DNA of 64,000 nt from DIGJ01 sp041821315. Its GTDB lineage: Bacteria > Bacillota > Clostridia > Lachnospirales > Lachnospiraceae. The stretch lies in assembly GCA_041821315.1 (NCBI GenBank), contig JBGUEO010000023.1, forward strand, positions 12,106-76,105. The letters run 5' to 3'. The translations under genes were made by a program, and so were the position numbers. Within the stretch, counting starts at the first letter, position 1. Each line of letters opens with the position of its first letter. The notes beneath the pieces are model-generated. The model had not been told where the DNA came from. It ran no database searches and worked only from the letters and a program-made list of their open reading frames with translations. Below are positions 43,680 to 53,497 of the stretch, in pieces.

Positions 43680-46600
43680 TTATGCATCCACTCGAATTTC
43701 TTTTTCTAAATAAAAGGAGTAAATAATTTTCTCCTTTACTTTTTTACCACTAATTTGTTCCAATGCTTCTTGGTAATAATTCAGCTGTGACTGATAGCGA
43801 TTGATTAATTCCATTTCACATGATACACGGTCAGTTTTATAATCAAGCAAAACCAATTCTCCATTCTCTTCAAAAAAAGCATCTATAATTCCTTGTACAA
43901 TTACCAACTCATCGCTAATAAGCTCCGGATGAATTCGCGTTGCCGGCACGCCTAAAACAAATGGCTGTTCTTTATAAAGAAGCTGTTCTCCTTGTGCTTT
44001 TATCATGCGCAGACCTAACGGAGATTCTAGTAAATGGACAAATTTACTTAACTCTATATTTTTGATATCGTTTGCATCGAGACGTCCCAATCTTACTAAA
44101 TCATTGAGTTCCTCTTCCAGACTCGCTTGATTCCCTCTTGTTTCAAAAGACATACATTCCATTACCTTATGATATAAAGTACCAAGACGTGCTCCCACAA
44201 TTTTTTCATCTTTCTGCCTAAAGTTTGGAATATACGCTTCTTTTTCGTTCTCCCCAAATAACTCTACCTTGCCCTCTTGTACTTCTTCGTATGCTTTTTT
44301 CTTTAATTGCGATACCGACACTTTTGACCCAATCACTTGCTCAGACAAATAGGGATACTCATAATTCATCCATTGATTTATCATTGCTCGTTTCTTCTCA
44401 CTTAAATATTCGTTACTATCCCAATCAAGGAGTGCTTGCCTCTTTGCCTGATTTGAAATCTGTTCCTTCATTTCGGTTCCTATAATTTCCATAAGACTCA
44501 TGCCTCGTACCAAAAACTCATCCGGACAATGAAGTGCACACGGCATAATCCAGTCAAAATAAGAGGAAGCGGATGATACTTCAATAAAAGTCATATCCCC
44601 TTTTGCCATCCATGATTCCATTTTTTTTGCAGCATCCTTTACTTGTCCTGTGAGAATTAGTTTTTCTTTTGCACGGGTCATTGCAACATATAAAATCCGG
44701 AGTTCCTCTGCCAAATTTTCCAAAACAATCTTTTTTTGAATCACTTTTTTTATCAACGTCGACGTTTTTGTTCGCATTTCATAATCAATATAATCTGGTC
44801 CAATCCCCATATCTGGATGTAAAATCAATCGACTTCTCGCATCTTGTTGATTAAACTGCTTGCCCATTCCCCCTACAAACACAATGGGAAATTCAAGTCC
44901 TTTACTTTTATGAATACTCATAATTCGAACCGCATTCTTTGCATTATCGCCTCCAGCCTCACCAAAATCAATGTCATATTTATGAAGCTTTTCAATGTAA
45001 CGATTAAAATGAAAGAGTCCATGATAGCTTGTATGTTCAAAATCCAACGCCTTTTGAAGCAGCATATCCAGATTTCCTCTTCGTATCACGCCTACTGGAA
45101 GTATCGTTACATAATCATAATATCCCGTCGTTTTATAAATATCTTTTAGCAAATCATATACACTCGTATAGGGTGCCATATCACGAAATCGCTTTAACAT
45201 GACAAGAAATTTTTGAATTTTTTCTTGCAGCTGCCTATCAAATATTGCCCCATCCAATGTATCGTTTTCTCCCTCTTGATAGAAACAAAGACTTTCATAC
45301 ATCGTTTTTTTCGAATCGATAATTCGAATCAAGCTAAGATCTTCATCCGTAAATCCTCCAATTTGTGAACGCAATACAGATGTCAATGGGATATCTTGCA
45401 ATGGATTATCAATAATCAATAATAAATTGAGGGAGGTGCGAACTTCAATTGCTGAGAAATAGCCCGTCCGTGTATCGGCATACGCTGGAATTCCCCGCGA
45501 TGATAATACTTCTACAAATTCTTCTGCCCATCCTGTCATACTACGAAGTAAAATGACCATATCCTGATAAGCAACCGTTTTGTATCTCCCCTGATCAAAA
45601 ACCAGATACCCTTCCTCACTCAGTTGTTGTATACGTGTAGCAATCGCCTCTGCTTCCTTCTCCTTTGCACGAAGGTTATCGCTTGTCTCCTCTTGTCCAT
45701 CTAATAATAGAACTTCTGTTTTACCACCGACTATGCCCTGATCGAGCTGTGGAAACTTGGCACCTGGATTTAGTGCTGCATCTCCATCATACTCAATGTT
45801 TCCAAGCGTACGATGCATGATTTGTTCAAAAACACGATTAATAGAAGCTAATACGCTGTCCCTGCTGCGAAAATTTTGATGAAGATCTATGCGCTGCTCT
45901 TTACTATCACCTGCTGTATACGTATTATATTTTCCAATGAATAATTCTGGTCTTGCCAATCGAAATTTATAAATACTTTGCTTTACGTCTCCTACCATAA
46001 ATCGGTTAGGCTGTCCTAAGCTCTCTCTAGAGATACTGCTCACAATTGTTTCTTGCACCAAATTACTGTCTTGATATTCGTCTACCAAAATTTCCTCATA
46101 AAAATCCCGAAGTTCGAACGCAATTGCAGTAGGTTCTCCATTTTTTATTAAAATTTTTAAAGCAAAATGTTCCAAATCGTTAAAATCCAAAATATTTTTC
46201 TCTGCTTTTTTCTCAGCAAATGCATTGGCAAACGATATGGTAAGAGACACGAGCGCATCTACCACCGGCTTTACCCTCTTAATATCATCAAGACTCTCTT
46301 CCAATCCTTGAAAAAAATATTGATTTTTTATCTCTTTTACAATATCCTTCACTCGATTTCGAATTTCTTTTACCTGTTCTCGCTTTTCTACCTCTACCGT
46401 TGGGTCTTTCTTTGCCGATAAACGCATCCAGTCCACTCCCTGATACGCAAGCTCGAATGCCTCATAATCCTTACATTCTTGCAGCTTATTGAGAATCAAT
46501 TGATCCTCTTTGAGCGCATCAATGTACATGTATGGGCCGTTCCCTTCTTCACAAAGTGCCAATGCCTTCTCATTATCTGCAATTGCACCTTCTATCATAC

Positions 46601-47258
46601 ATCTAGTATAGGAGAGAAGCTCTTTCATCCACATTGTCTTTGATACATCTTCTATCGATTCTGATAAAAATGCCAGTTTGGTATCTTCCAACCACTCCAT
46701 AGGCCAGGGGTGACTCATCGAAAAATCATAGAGCTTTAGCACCATATCCTCAAGTCCTGCATCTGATTTTCCAGTTGCATAACTTTCCACAAAGTGAAGA
46801 AAATTTTCATCACCCACTTCATAACTTGCCTCTAATACTTCTGAGAGAACATCTGATTTCATCAAGCGAAGTTCCGCTTCATCCCCAATCCGAAACCCAG
46901 GGTCTAGATCAATTTCATTAAAATAATTTCGAATCACCGAAAGGCAAAAGCTATGTATCGTCGTAATTTGCGCACTGTGAATCAAGGTCATCTGCTTTTG
47001 CAAATGCAAATTGTCCTTGTCCATCAAGAGGCGTTTCTCAATTGCATTTCCAATTCTCTCACGCATCTCACCTGCGGCAGCATTCGTAAAGGTAACAATG
47101 AGCAAATGATCAATATCAACCGGATGCTCTATATCACTTACCATCTCTATGATACGTTCCACCAATACTGCTGTTTTGCCAGATCCTGCGGCAGCAGAAA
47201 CAAGAATATTTCGATTTCTAAGAAAAATAACTTTTTCTTGTTCTTTCGTCCAATTCAT
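43680..47258 (-). CDS. addA: AddA helicase-nuclease subunit
   Basis: UvrD-like helicase and RecB-type nuclease of the AddAB complex, 1192 aa. It resects double-strand ends up to a Chi-like site and loads RecA. Walker A VSAAAGSGKTAVLVERI (residues 16-32), FNDLEHFAL, DEYQDSN, VGDVKQSIYKFR, MSIHKSKGLEFPIVF and LRILYVAMTRAKEKL are helicase motifs. The nuclease motif LVLLDYKTDRV lies at about residue 1145. Overlaps the addB stop by 4 nt (ATGA). Confidence 0.96.
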   Translation of the reverse strand: MNWTKEQEKVIFLRNRNILVSAAAGSGKTAVLVERIIEMVSDIEHPVDIDHLLIVTFTNAAAGEMRERIGNAIEKRLLMDKDNLHLQKQMTLIHSAQITTIHSFCLSVIRNYFNEIDLDPGFRIGDEAELRLMKSDVLSEVLEASYEVGDENFLHFVESYATGKSDAGLEDMVLKLYDFSMSHPWPMEWLEDTKLAFLSESIEDVSKTMWMKELLSYTRCMIEGAIADNEKALALCEEGNGPYMYIDALKEDQLILNKLQECKDYEAFELAYQGVDWMRLSAKKDPTVEVEKREQVKEIRNRVKDIVKEIKNQYFFQGLEESLDDIKRVKPVVDALVSLTISFANAFAEKKAEKNILDFNDLEHFALKILIKNGEPTAIAFELRDFYEEILVDEYQDSNLVQETIVSSISRESLGQPNRFMVGDVKQSIYKFRLARPELFIGKYNTYTAGDSKEQRIDLHQNFRSRDSVLASINRVFEQIMHRTLGNIEYDGDAALNPGAKFPQLDQGIVGGKTEVLLLDGQEETSDNLRAKEKEAEAIATRIQQLSEEGYLVFDQGRYKTVAYQDMVILLRSMTGWAEEFVEVLSSRGIPAYADTRTGYFSAIEVRTSLNLLLIIDNPLQDIPLTSVLRSQIGGFTDEDLSLIRIIDSKKTMYESLCFYQEGENDTLDGAIFDRQLQEKIQKFLVMLKRFRDMAPYTSVYDLLKDIYKTTGYYDYVTILPVGVIRRGNLDMLLQKALDFEHTSYHGLFHFNRYIEKLHKYDIDFGEAGGDNAKNAVRIMSIHKSKGLEFPIVFVGGMGKQFNQQDARSRLILHPDMGIGPDYIDYEMRTKTSTLIKKVIQKKIVLENLAEELRILYVAMTRAKEKLILTGQVKDAAKKMESWMAKGDMTFIEVSSASSYFDWIMPCALHCPDEFLVRGMSLMEIIGTEMKEQISNQAKRQALLDWDSNEYLSEKKRAMINQWMNYEYPYLSEQVIGSKVSVSQLKKKAYEEVQEGKVELFGENEKEAYIPNFRQKDEKIVGARLGTLYHKVMECMSFETRGNQASLEEELNDLVRLGRLDANDIKNIELSKFVHLLESPLGLRMIKAQGEQLLYKEQPFVLGVPATRIHPELISDELVIVQGIIDAFFEENGELVLLDYKTDRVSCEMELINRYQSQLNYYQEALEQISGKKVKEKIIYSFYLEKEIRVDA

Positions 47259-50200
47259 CCTTTTTCACCCTCATCTTTCTCCCGATTTAAAAATATTTTT
47301 TGTAATATTTCATCTTTACTAAACGGTTCCAGCACACGGTAATGATCCGTTTTACTTTTTTTATCAAACGCACATACCGCTCCATATTGGCAATAATCAC
47401 ATGCTGTTTTTTCACCCAATTTATATGGATTTTTCTCACATTGTCCATCAAAGATTCCTTCTCCAAACTCTAACATCTTACCTCTTGCGAATGAAATAAT
47501 TTGTTCAAATTCTTCCTTCGTCGCAACACTGGAGTATTTTGAAAAATTACCTAATTTTACCGTCTCTACCGGAATCACATCCGATTTAACAGAAGGCTTT
47601 AGTTCTTCTAATTCTTTTTCAATAAACGAACAATCGAGTGCCTGAATGACTTCCTTCTTTTCATTGACAAGCCCATTGACTCGAAGCTCCTTTAACAAAT
47701 CGCTTTCATGAAATAATAAATCCTTTTTTTCTATAATTGGATCATTGATATTATAATAAAAGATACCAGCCGGCAACACATTTTGCTCTGGATAATCCTT
47801 CCTTATCCGTTCTAGCATAGTTCCCATATAGACTACCAACTGAAGCTCTAGTCCATAGTAAAGGTCAACTATATTAAACGTTTTCTTTCCAGATTTATAA
47901 TCCACCACCTTAACATAAATATCATCATCCTTCCGACACAGATCCACGCGGTCAATCCTTCCAGTTAACCGCATTTCACTACTCTCTCCTAGTGGTATTC
48001 TCACACTTTCCAAATCATCCATATAGGAAAACTTAAGTTCATAACCACTTGGCTGAAATTCACCTTGTGAAAGCTGCATGGTAAGCGCCCAAAGTGTTCG
48101 CTTTAAAATCCGGCTGATTCGCTCAATCATATACTCATTTCGCTTGGAGCTGTGAAAAATTGTATTTCCATACTCCATCGTTACCTCACGCACACATTCT
48201 TCTCCTAGCATCTCTCGCTCTTCCAATGAAATTGTCTGCCAGGTAAGTTTCTTCTCTTCGAGCCTTTTTGAAAATAACTCTAAGGCAGCATGAAAAATAT
48301 TACCCATATCAGGAATATTTAATTTAAACTCTTGTCTCTCTTTTAAACGTAATCCATATGACAAAAAATGCGCGCAGGCGCAAGAGGCAAATTGCTCAAG
48401 TCTGGTTACACTTCCCACCAAATTATCTCCATATAATGCCTTTGCAACCGCCTCACTTATTTTACCCTCCGTATGCTCTCCATAAACATCTGTAATATAT
48501 TGAATAAAATCATCTGTCGATTTTTTCTGTTCAAAGTACCAGCTATAAATTATTTTCCAATCCATTTCTGCCGTTTGAACACATTCAAACTCACGAATTC
48601 CTTCTAGTAGACAATCTCTTCCCGCATCTTCATCCATATTATATTTTATTTTATCCCAGTCATTTTTTTCTTCCTCCATTTTTATTTCTGGAAATATTTG
48701 TTTTATCTTTCCAATCAGATACGATGCTTTTACTGCCTTTCCAGAAAAATCCGTTTTGCAAAAAGTAAGAAATGCTTTATCACTAGGTTTTGTCAAATTA
48801 AGATATAAATAAAAACGCTCGGTATATATTTTTTCTCGTTTTGTTGGTGCTAGCTCTACTTTTTTTTGTTTGAGTAACTCCCGTTCCATATCAGACAAAA
48901 TCCCGCCCCCTTGTACGGCTTTTGGTACCACACCATCGTTTACGCCAATAAAAAACAATACTTTAATATCTTTTAGACGTGTTCTCTCAATGTCTCCTAC
49001 TACTATCTGATCAATCCCTGTTGGAATGACACCAACCTTGGCTTTCGAAATTCCTGCATTTAAAATATCCTGAAATTCCAAAAGTGTCACTTCCTCATCA
49101 CCCAAAAGTTCCATCATCCGCTCAAAAATCTCCATTATCATGCCATAGACCTGACCATATTCTTTTGCAAGCAAAAGCTGACCCTTTTTAGTAAAATCAT
49201 CCTCCATGCTGCTTAGTCTTTCAAACGTAGCAAGCGAAATCAGCGTATCGTAGAGTCCTTCCACATATGCACCTACCATGTGCTTCTTATTTCCAAAAAG
49301 AGGTTCTAACTGACCAATTGATTCAACCACACGCTCACGAATCTCATTGAGTACGAAAAGCTCTGCATCGTCCATTCCATTCATACACTTTGTAAATGGA
49401 TTTTTCCATTTTTTCTTCCCACGAATTCCAAATGCAAGACAGTAATTTTCCAGGCGATCCACTTCTTCCGCTTCAAATGGAACCATACCACAACGAAGAT
49501 AATGAAACATACTTTCATAATCCATCTGCTTTCTTAATAGTTCTAGTAAACTATTGATTAGAACAACAAATGGGTTTTTTGCTATTTCCCGCTTCTCATC
49601 CATAAAAAAAGATATATTTGCTGCTAAAAACTCTTGTTCAATGATTCTTCCATAACTTTGTATGTCACCAGAAACAACTGCAAAATCACGATAGCGATAC
49701 CCTTTTCGTAACATTTCCTTTACCTGACGTACGACAAAACGCACTTCATCCTTGGGAGTTTTTAACTCTCTTATCCATATACTTTCCTGCGTTTCCAAAT
49801 AAGCTTCAAACGGATAGCGAAATAGATTTTTTTCTAACGCAACGAGTGGGCTGTTTTCACCAAATCTCCATAGACTTCCATTTTTACTTCTAGGAAAAAT
49901 AGGATCTAACACATCAATTTTGTTATCAAATGCTATTTTTTCTAATTTTTTTATCGTCTTCTTGCTCAATTGAAATAGCAAAAACTCTTCTCCCTCTCTC
50001 CTTAACTCTTCTCTTTCATCAATCGTAACTGTCACGTACACCTTTTTTGCCCGAAGAAATAAGCGCGACAAAACCTTATATTGCGATGGAGTAAACCCTG
50101 TAAATCCATCCAGACAAATCACGCTATTTTCAATCACGTTTGAATATTGTAGTGCATCATATAGTACATCCATGATTTCTTCCGCAGTAATATATTTATT

Positions 50201-50713
50201 TTGAAGGAACTCACGAAACCCTTTATAAATTACAAGTAGATCCCTTAATTTTGCCCGAAGCAGCGGTTTATGTTCTGCTAGCTCAATCATATCAGCAAGC
50301 TTATCTGTGCCAATGTTATACTGATACAGCTCAGATAACATAGATTTCACCTCATCAACAAAACCAGGTTTTCGAATGTTTGACTTAAAATAGGAAAGTG
50401 AATCGGTCAATTCTTCCAGCACTCTTCGAAATACCATATTCTTTCCCGTATCTTCTAACACACTGACATCCTTCATTCCCATCTCTTCCATAATGCGATA
50501 CGCAAGTCGCATAAAACTTAATACATCAATGTTCATAATTCCGTGATTTTTATGCATCGTAATGAAATCCTTCTGTGTTTCCATAGTAAATTGCTCCGGA
50601 ACAATGACCAGATAATTCGTATTTGGATTCTCCATCGATTCTTCTATCATCCGATTGAATATATAATGGGACTTGCCTGCTCCAGAACTTCCTAAAATAA
50701 GCTGTAATGACAT
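47255..50713 (-). CDS. addB: AddB nuclease subunit
   Basis: Partner of AddA, 1152 aa. Start ATG 50713 behind GAGAGGAGATCGAA; the P-loop LGSSGAGKSHYIF is at residues 6-18. The inactivated helicase core recognises Chi. The C-terminal nuclease shows LTGRIDRVDL, VKVVDYKSGKKTFN and the iron-sulfur cysteines: one near FASCACAHFLSYGL and three in TACDYCQYGAVCAFD. First gene of addB-addA. Confidence 0.95.
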   Translation of the reverse strand: MSLQLILGSSGAGKSHYIFNRMIEESMENPNTNYLVIVPEQFTMETQKDFITMHKNHGIMNIDVLSFMRLAYRIMEEMGMKDVSVLEDTGKNMVFRRVLEELTDSLSYFKSNIRKPGFVDEVKSMLSELYQYNIGTDKLADMIELAEHKPLLRAKLRDLLVIYKGFREFLQNKYITAEEIMDVLYDALQYSNVIENSVICLDGFTGFTPSQYKVLSRLFLRAKKVYVTVTIDEREELRREGEEFLLFQLSKKTIKKLEKIAFDNKIDVLDPIFPRSKNGSLWRFGENSPLVALEKNLFRYPFEAYLETQESIWIRELKTPKDEVRFVVRQVKEMLRKGYRYRDFAVVSGDIQSYGRIIEQEFLAANISFFMDEKREIAKNPFVVLINSLLELLRKQMDYESMFHYLRCGMVPFEAEEVDRLENYCLAFGIRGKKKWKNPFTKCMNGMDDAELFVLNEIRERVVESIGQLEPLFGNKKHMVGAYVEGLYDTLISLATFERLSSMEDDFTKKGQLLLAKEYGQVYGMIMEIFERMMELLGDEEVTLLEFQDILNAGISKAKVGVIPTGIDQIVVGDIERTRLKDIKVLFFIGVNDGVVPKAVQGGGILSDMERELLKQKKVELAPTKREKIYTERFYLYLNLTKPSDKAFLTFCKTDFSGKAVKASYLIGKIKQIFPEIKMEEEKNDWDKIKYNMDEDAGRDCLLEGIREFECVQTAEMDWKIIYSWYFEQKKSTDDFIQYITDVYGEHTEGKISEAVAKALYGDNLVGSVTRLEQFASCACAHFLSYGLRLKERQEFKLNIPDMGNIFHAALELFSKRLEEKKLTWQTISLEEREMLGEECVREVTMEYGNTIFHSSKRNEYMIERISRILKRTLWALTMQLSQGEFQPSGYELKFSYMDDLESVRIPLGESSEMRLTGRIDRVDLCRKDDDIYVKVVDYKSGKKTFNIVDLYYGLELQLVVYMGTMLERIRKDYPEQNVLPAGIFYYNINDPIIEKKDLLFHESDLLKELRVNGLVNEKKEVIQALDCSFIEKELEELKPSVKSDVIPVETVKLGNFSKYSSVATKEEFEQIISFARGKMLEFGEGIFDGQCEKNPYKLGEKTACDYCQYGAVCAFDKKSKTDHYRVLEPFSKDEILQKIFLNREKDEGEKG

Positions 50714-50857
50714 TTCGATCTCCTCTCGCAATAATGGACGCGATAATATTATAAATTTTAAACCTATTGTATCATAAAATATATATTTTTTTAATAAGAT
50801 ATAACAATAATAGCACACGATACTCGTGTCCACAGCAACCATTTTGGAGGTTTCCTT

Positions 50858-51301
50858 ATGTCAAAAACCAAAATTGTTATCCTCTCGCTAAAAGAAATTA
50901 TATATACCGCCATTTTTATTGGTCTTGGTTTACTTCTTGTTTTATTGCTCATTATTATGTTTCAGCCAAGCAATAAAACAAAAACACCGGATGAACAAGG
51001 GAAATCCCTCTATCATCCAGGTGTTTACACCTCCCAAATTACCTTGGGACAAAATTTATTAAATTTAGAACTCGTAGTAGATGCCGATCACATCAATTCG
51101 GTATCCTTTGTAAACCTAGGAGAATCCGTAACTACCATGTATCCACTTATGCAGCCTTGTCTATCCGACATTTCTGACCAGCTTTGCTGCGGTAGCGCAC
51201 TTAGCGATGTAACCCTCTCTTCGGAAAATCAATACACACAAGAACTATTAGTAAAATCAATCGATGAACTGCTACAAAAAGCTTATATCTCGTCTAATTG
51301 A
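50858..51301 (+). CDS. Small anchored protein, degenerate FMN_bind-like
   Basis: 147 aa. One N-terminal membrane helix (EIIYTAIFIGLGLLLVLLLI) puts the rest outside. YHPGVYTSQITLGQNLLNLE, VVDADHINSVSFVNLGES and the C-terminal LLVKSIDELLQKA follow the strand-helix order of FMN-binding (NqrC/RnfG-type) domains. The SGAT[ST] flavin attachment motif is replaced by LSDVTLSS, so covalent flavin is unlikely. The assignment is tentative. Divergent from addB and convergent with nadE, whose stop it overlaps by 19 nt. Ribosome site TTTTGGAGGTTTCCTT. Confidence 0.65.
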   Translation: MSKTKIVILSLKEIIYTAIFIGLGLLLVLLLIIMFQPSNKTKTPDEQGKSLYHPGVYTSQITLGQNLLNLELVVDADHINSVSFVNLGESVTTMYPLMQPCLSDISDQLCCGSALSDVTLSSENQYTQELLVKSIDELLQKAYISSN

Positions 51302-53184
51302 CGCATCCATGCTGTGACACTTGCATCACTCGGCATTCTTAAGTCTCCTCTTGGAGAAAGTGCAACACTTCCCACCTTTGGACCATCTGGCAGGCAAGAA
51401 CGCTTAAACTGCTGTGAAAAAAATCGACGGTAAAAGGTACATAGCCATTTGTAGATAACCGCATCCTCATACTGATTGGCAAACGCATATTTTGCCAATC
51501 GGTATACCTTTTTCGGTTCATATCCAAATCGCATAATATGATATAAGAAGAAATCGTGAAGTTCATAAGGTCCTACGATGTCTTCTGTTTTTTGTGCAAT
51601 TTCTCCGTCCTTTGGCGGCAATAATTCCGGACTTACTGGTGTATCCAAGATATCAAAAAGTACATCTTTTAATTCACCCTCTTCCACTGTCTCTGCATAA
51701 TAGAGTACTAAGTAGCGAACCAATGTTTTCGGTACAGATACATTGACTCCATACATCGACATGTGATCGCCATTATACGTTGCCCACCCAAGTGCCAGCT
51801 CTGACATATCGCCTGTTCCAATCACCAATCCATTGTATTTATTCGCCAAATCCATAAGCACCTGTGTACGTTCGCGCGCTTGTCCGTTTTCATACGTAAC
51901 ATCGTGTAAATCGAGTGGTTGCTCAATATCTTGAAAATGAAGTTCAACCGCATCTTTAATCGGAATCTCTTTTAAAGTCGTTCGAAGCTCTCTTGCAAGA
52001 CTAATTGCATTTTGATACGTTCGATTGCTCGTTCCAAAACAAGGCATGGTAATACTCATGATTTTTTCTCTTGGAATATGAAGCATATCAAATGCACGTA
52101 CTGTCACTAGCAACGCCAATGTAGAATCAAGTCCACCTGAGATTCCAAGCACTGCACATTCACAATTTGTATGTTCTAAGCGCTTTTTTAATCCCAATGC
52201 CTGAATATTTAAAATTTCCTGACATCTTCTATCGCGATCCCTTTTTTGACTTGGTACAAATGGTGTTGTTTCATACGTACGAGTAAGTTCGGTATTGGTC
52301 ATATTCCAAGTAAATGATACAGTAGTATAGCTATCATCTTCTTGATTCATCTCAAAGGTTGTCATTCTCCTCCGTTCACTGGAAAGTCTGCCTAAATCAA
52401 TCTCTCCAACAATACTCTCATTTTCAAAACGTTTGGATTCTTTTATCACCGTTCCATTTTCTACAATAAAATTATGCGCAGCAAATACCAAATCCGTCGA
52501 AGATTCTCCTTCGCCTGCGTCTGCATAAAGATATGCACAAACCAATCTTCCTGACTGCCCCTTAATCAATTCTCTTCGATAACTATCTTTTCCAGTAATC
52601 TCATCACTCGCGGAAAGGTTAGCTATTACCGTAGCACCTGCCAGCGCATGTCTTGTAGACGGTGGCATCGGCACCCATACATCTTCACATAGTTCAAGTG
52701 AAAGTACAAAGCCTGGCAAATTGTCACATTGAAATAACAAATCCGTTCCAACTAAAATTCCATTCCACATCTTAGCCCTTTTATTTCCTTTTTGAAAATG
52801 CCTTGCTTCATAAAATTCGGAATAATTTGGTATATTTGTTTTTGGTACCATACCTAAAATACAACCATGGTGTAAAACAGCTGCTATATTATACAGTTTA
52901 TTATCTATCATAACTGGAAGTCCAACTACACAAAGAATGTCCTTGTCTTTCGTTGACTCCTTAATCTCATCTAGTGTTTCATATGCTTCCCGAAGTAACG
53001 TATCTTGTAAAAATAAATCACTGCAAGTATATCCTGTGATACAAAGCTCTGGAAACACAATTAATTTTACATTTTGAGCCTCACAGTCTTCAATCATTTT
53101 TTTAATTACCGTTCCATTAAACTGACAATCAGCAACTCGAATTTTTGGAGTTGCTGCACAGACCTTTACAAATCCATCTCTCAT
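51283..53184 (-). CDS. nadE: Glutamine-dependent NAD+ synthetase
   Basis: 633 aa, two domains. The N-terminal nitrilase-type glutaminase has the Glu in LIVFPELCITGYTC, the Lys in MVPKTNIPNY and the Cys in LSLELCEDVWVP. The C-terminal synthetase has the ATP-pyrophosphatase loop LGISGGLDSTLALLV and IGTGDMSELALGW. It makes NAD+ from deamido-NAD+, using ammonia from glutamine. It starts 42 nt after the 6S RNA terminator on the same strand. Confidence 0.96.
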   Translation of the reverse strand: MRDGFVKVCAATPKIRVADCQFNGTVIKKMIEDCEAQNVKLIVFPELCITGYTCSDLFLQDTLLREAYETLDEIKESTKDKDILCVVGLPVMIDNKLYNIAAVLHHGCILGMVPKTNIPNYSEFYEARHFQKGNKRAKMWNGILVGTDLLFQCDNLPGFVLSLELCEDVWVPMPPSTRHALAGATVIANLSASDEITGKDSYRRELIKGQSGRLVCAYLYADAGEGESSTDLVFAAHNFIVENGTVIKESKRFENESIVGEIDLGRLSSERRRMTTFEMNQEDDSYTTVSFTWNMTNTELTRTYETTPFVPSQKRDRDRRCQEILNIQALGLKKRLEHTNCECAVLGISGGLDSTLALLVTVRAFDMLHIPREKIMSITMPCFGTSNRTYQNAISLARELRTTLKEIPIKDAVELHFQDIEQPLDLHDVTYENGQARERTQVLMDLANKYNGLVIGTGDMSELALGWATYNGDHMSMYGVNVSVPKTLVRYLVLYYAETVEEGELKDVLFDILDTPVSPELLPPKDGEIAQKTEDIVGPYELHDFFLYHIMRFGYEPKKVYRLAKYAFANQYEDAVIYKWLCTFYRRFFSQQFKRSCLPDGPKVGSVALSPRGDLRMPSDASVTAWMRQLDEI

Positions 53185-53226
53185 GCATGCTCCTATCTGC
53201 CTTTTGGCACACTTTTGTTTTTCTTT

Positions 53227-53254
53227 AAAAAAGGCAGCTTAAAAAGCTGCCTTT
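53227..53254 (-). terminator. ssrS: Terminator of 6S RNA
   Basis: AAAGGCAGCTT/AAGCTGCCTTT stem with a 3-nt loop and U6 on the minus strand, just after the candidate 6S RNA. Confidence 0.88.
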
Positions 53255-53449
53255 GTCTTTCGCAATTGTCCCAAAATGCCGGTTCTTGAATTTTGACGCC
53301 TAGCCAAAGCTAGGTGGGTTACCGCACATAGCCTTCTGCCTTCCCCTGCATAATGGAGGCCTGACATCCAGCTAAAAATATAAGTGTCCCATAAACGTAA
53401 ATGTAGGTTCAAAATATCAAGATGATCGCACATTTCAGGATGTTTTATT
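53255..53449 (-). ncRNA. ssrS: 6S RNA
   Basis: About 195-nt minus-strand RNA between a promoter and a terminator, without a credible reading frame. It folds as a long rod. The closing stem is TCCTGAAATG/CATTTTGGGA. Then TCTTGA/TCAAGA and ATTTTGA/TCAAAAT follow. A large central bubble carries a 3'-side hairpin, CCTAGC/GCTAGG. Apical stems are TAGCT/GGCTA and GCC-TCC/GG-GGAAGGC. This architecture and the 5' CCTGA start match Firmicute 6S RNA, which mimics an open promoter and holds sigma-A RNA polymerase in stationary phase. Confidence 0.78.
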
Positions 53450-53455
53450 AAAATT

Positions 53456-53484
53456 AGTATATCACCTTTTTCGAAAATTATCAA
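53456..53484 (-). promoter_or_regulatory. Promoter of 6S RNA
   Basis: TTGATA (53479-53484) and TATACT (53456-53461), 17-nt spacer; transcription would start near 53449, a few bases before the closing stem. Confidence 0.78.
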
Positions 53485-53497
53485 CCCAGATTATGTA

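Noticed and set aside
50814..50828. ACACGA-TAC-TCGTGT palindrome between addB and the small anchored gene
   Set aside because: It could be an operator, but no matching regulator or second copy is seen and its position relative to a promoter is unclear, so I do not call it.
53239..53484. 81-codon minus-strand reading frame
   Set aside because: It spans the 6S RNA, its promoter and its terminator. The RNA structure explains the sequence better and the peptide resembles nothing known.
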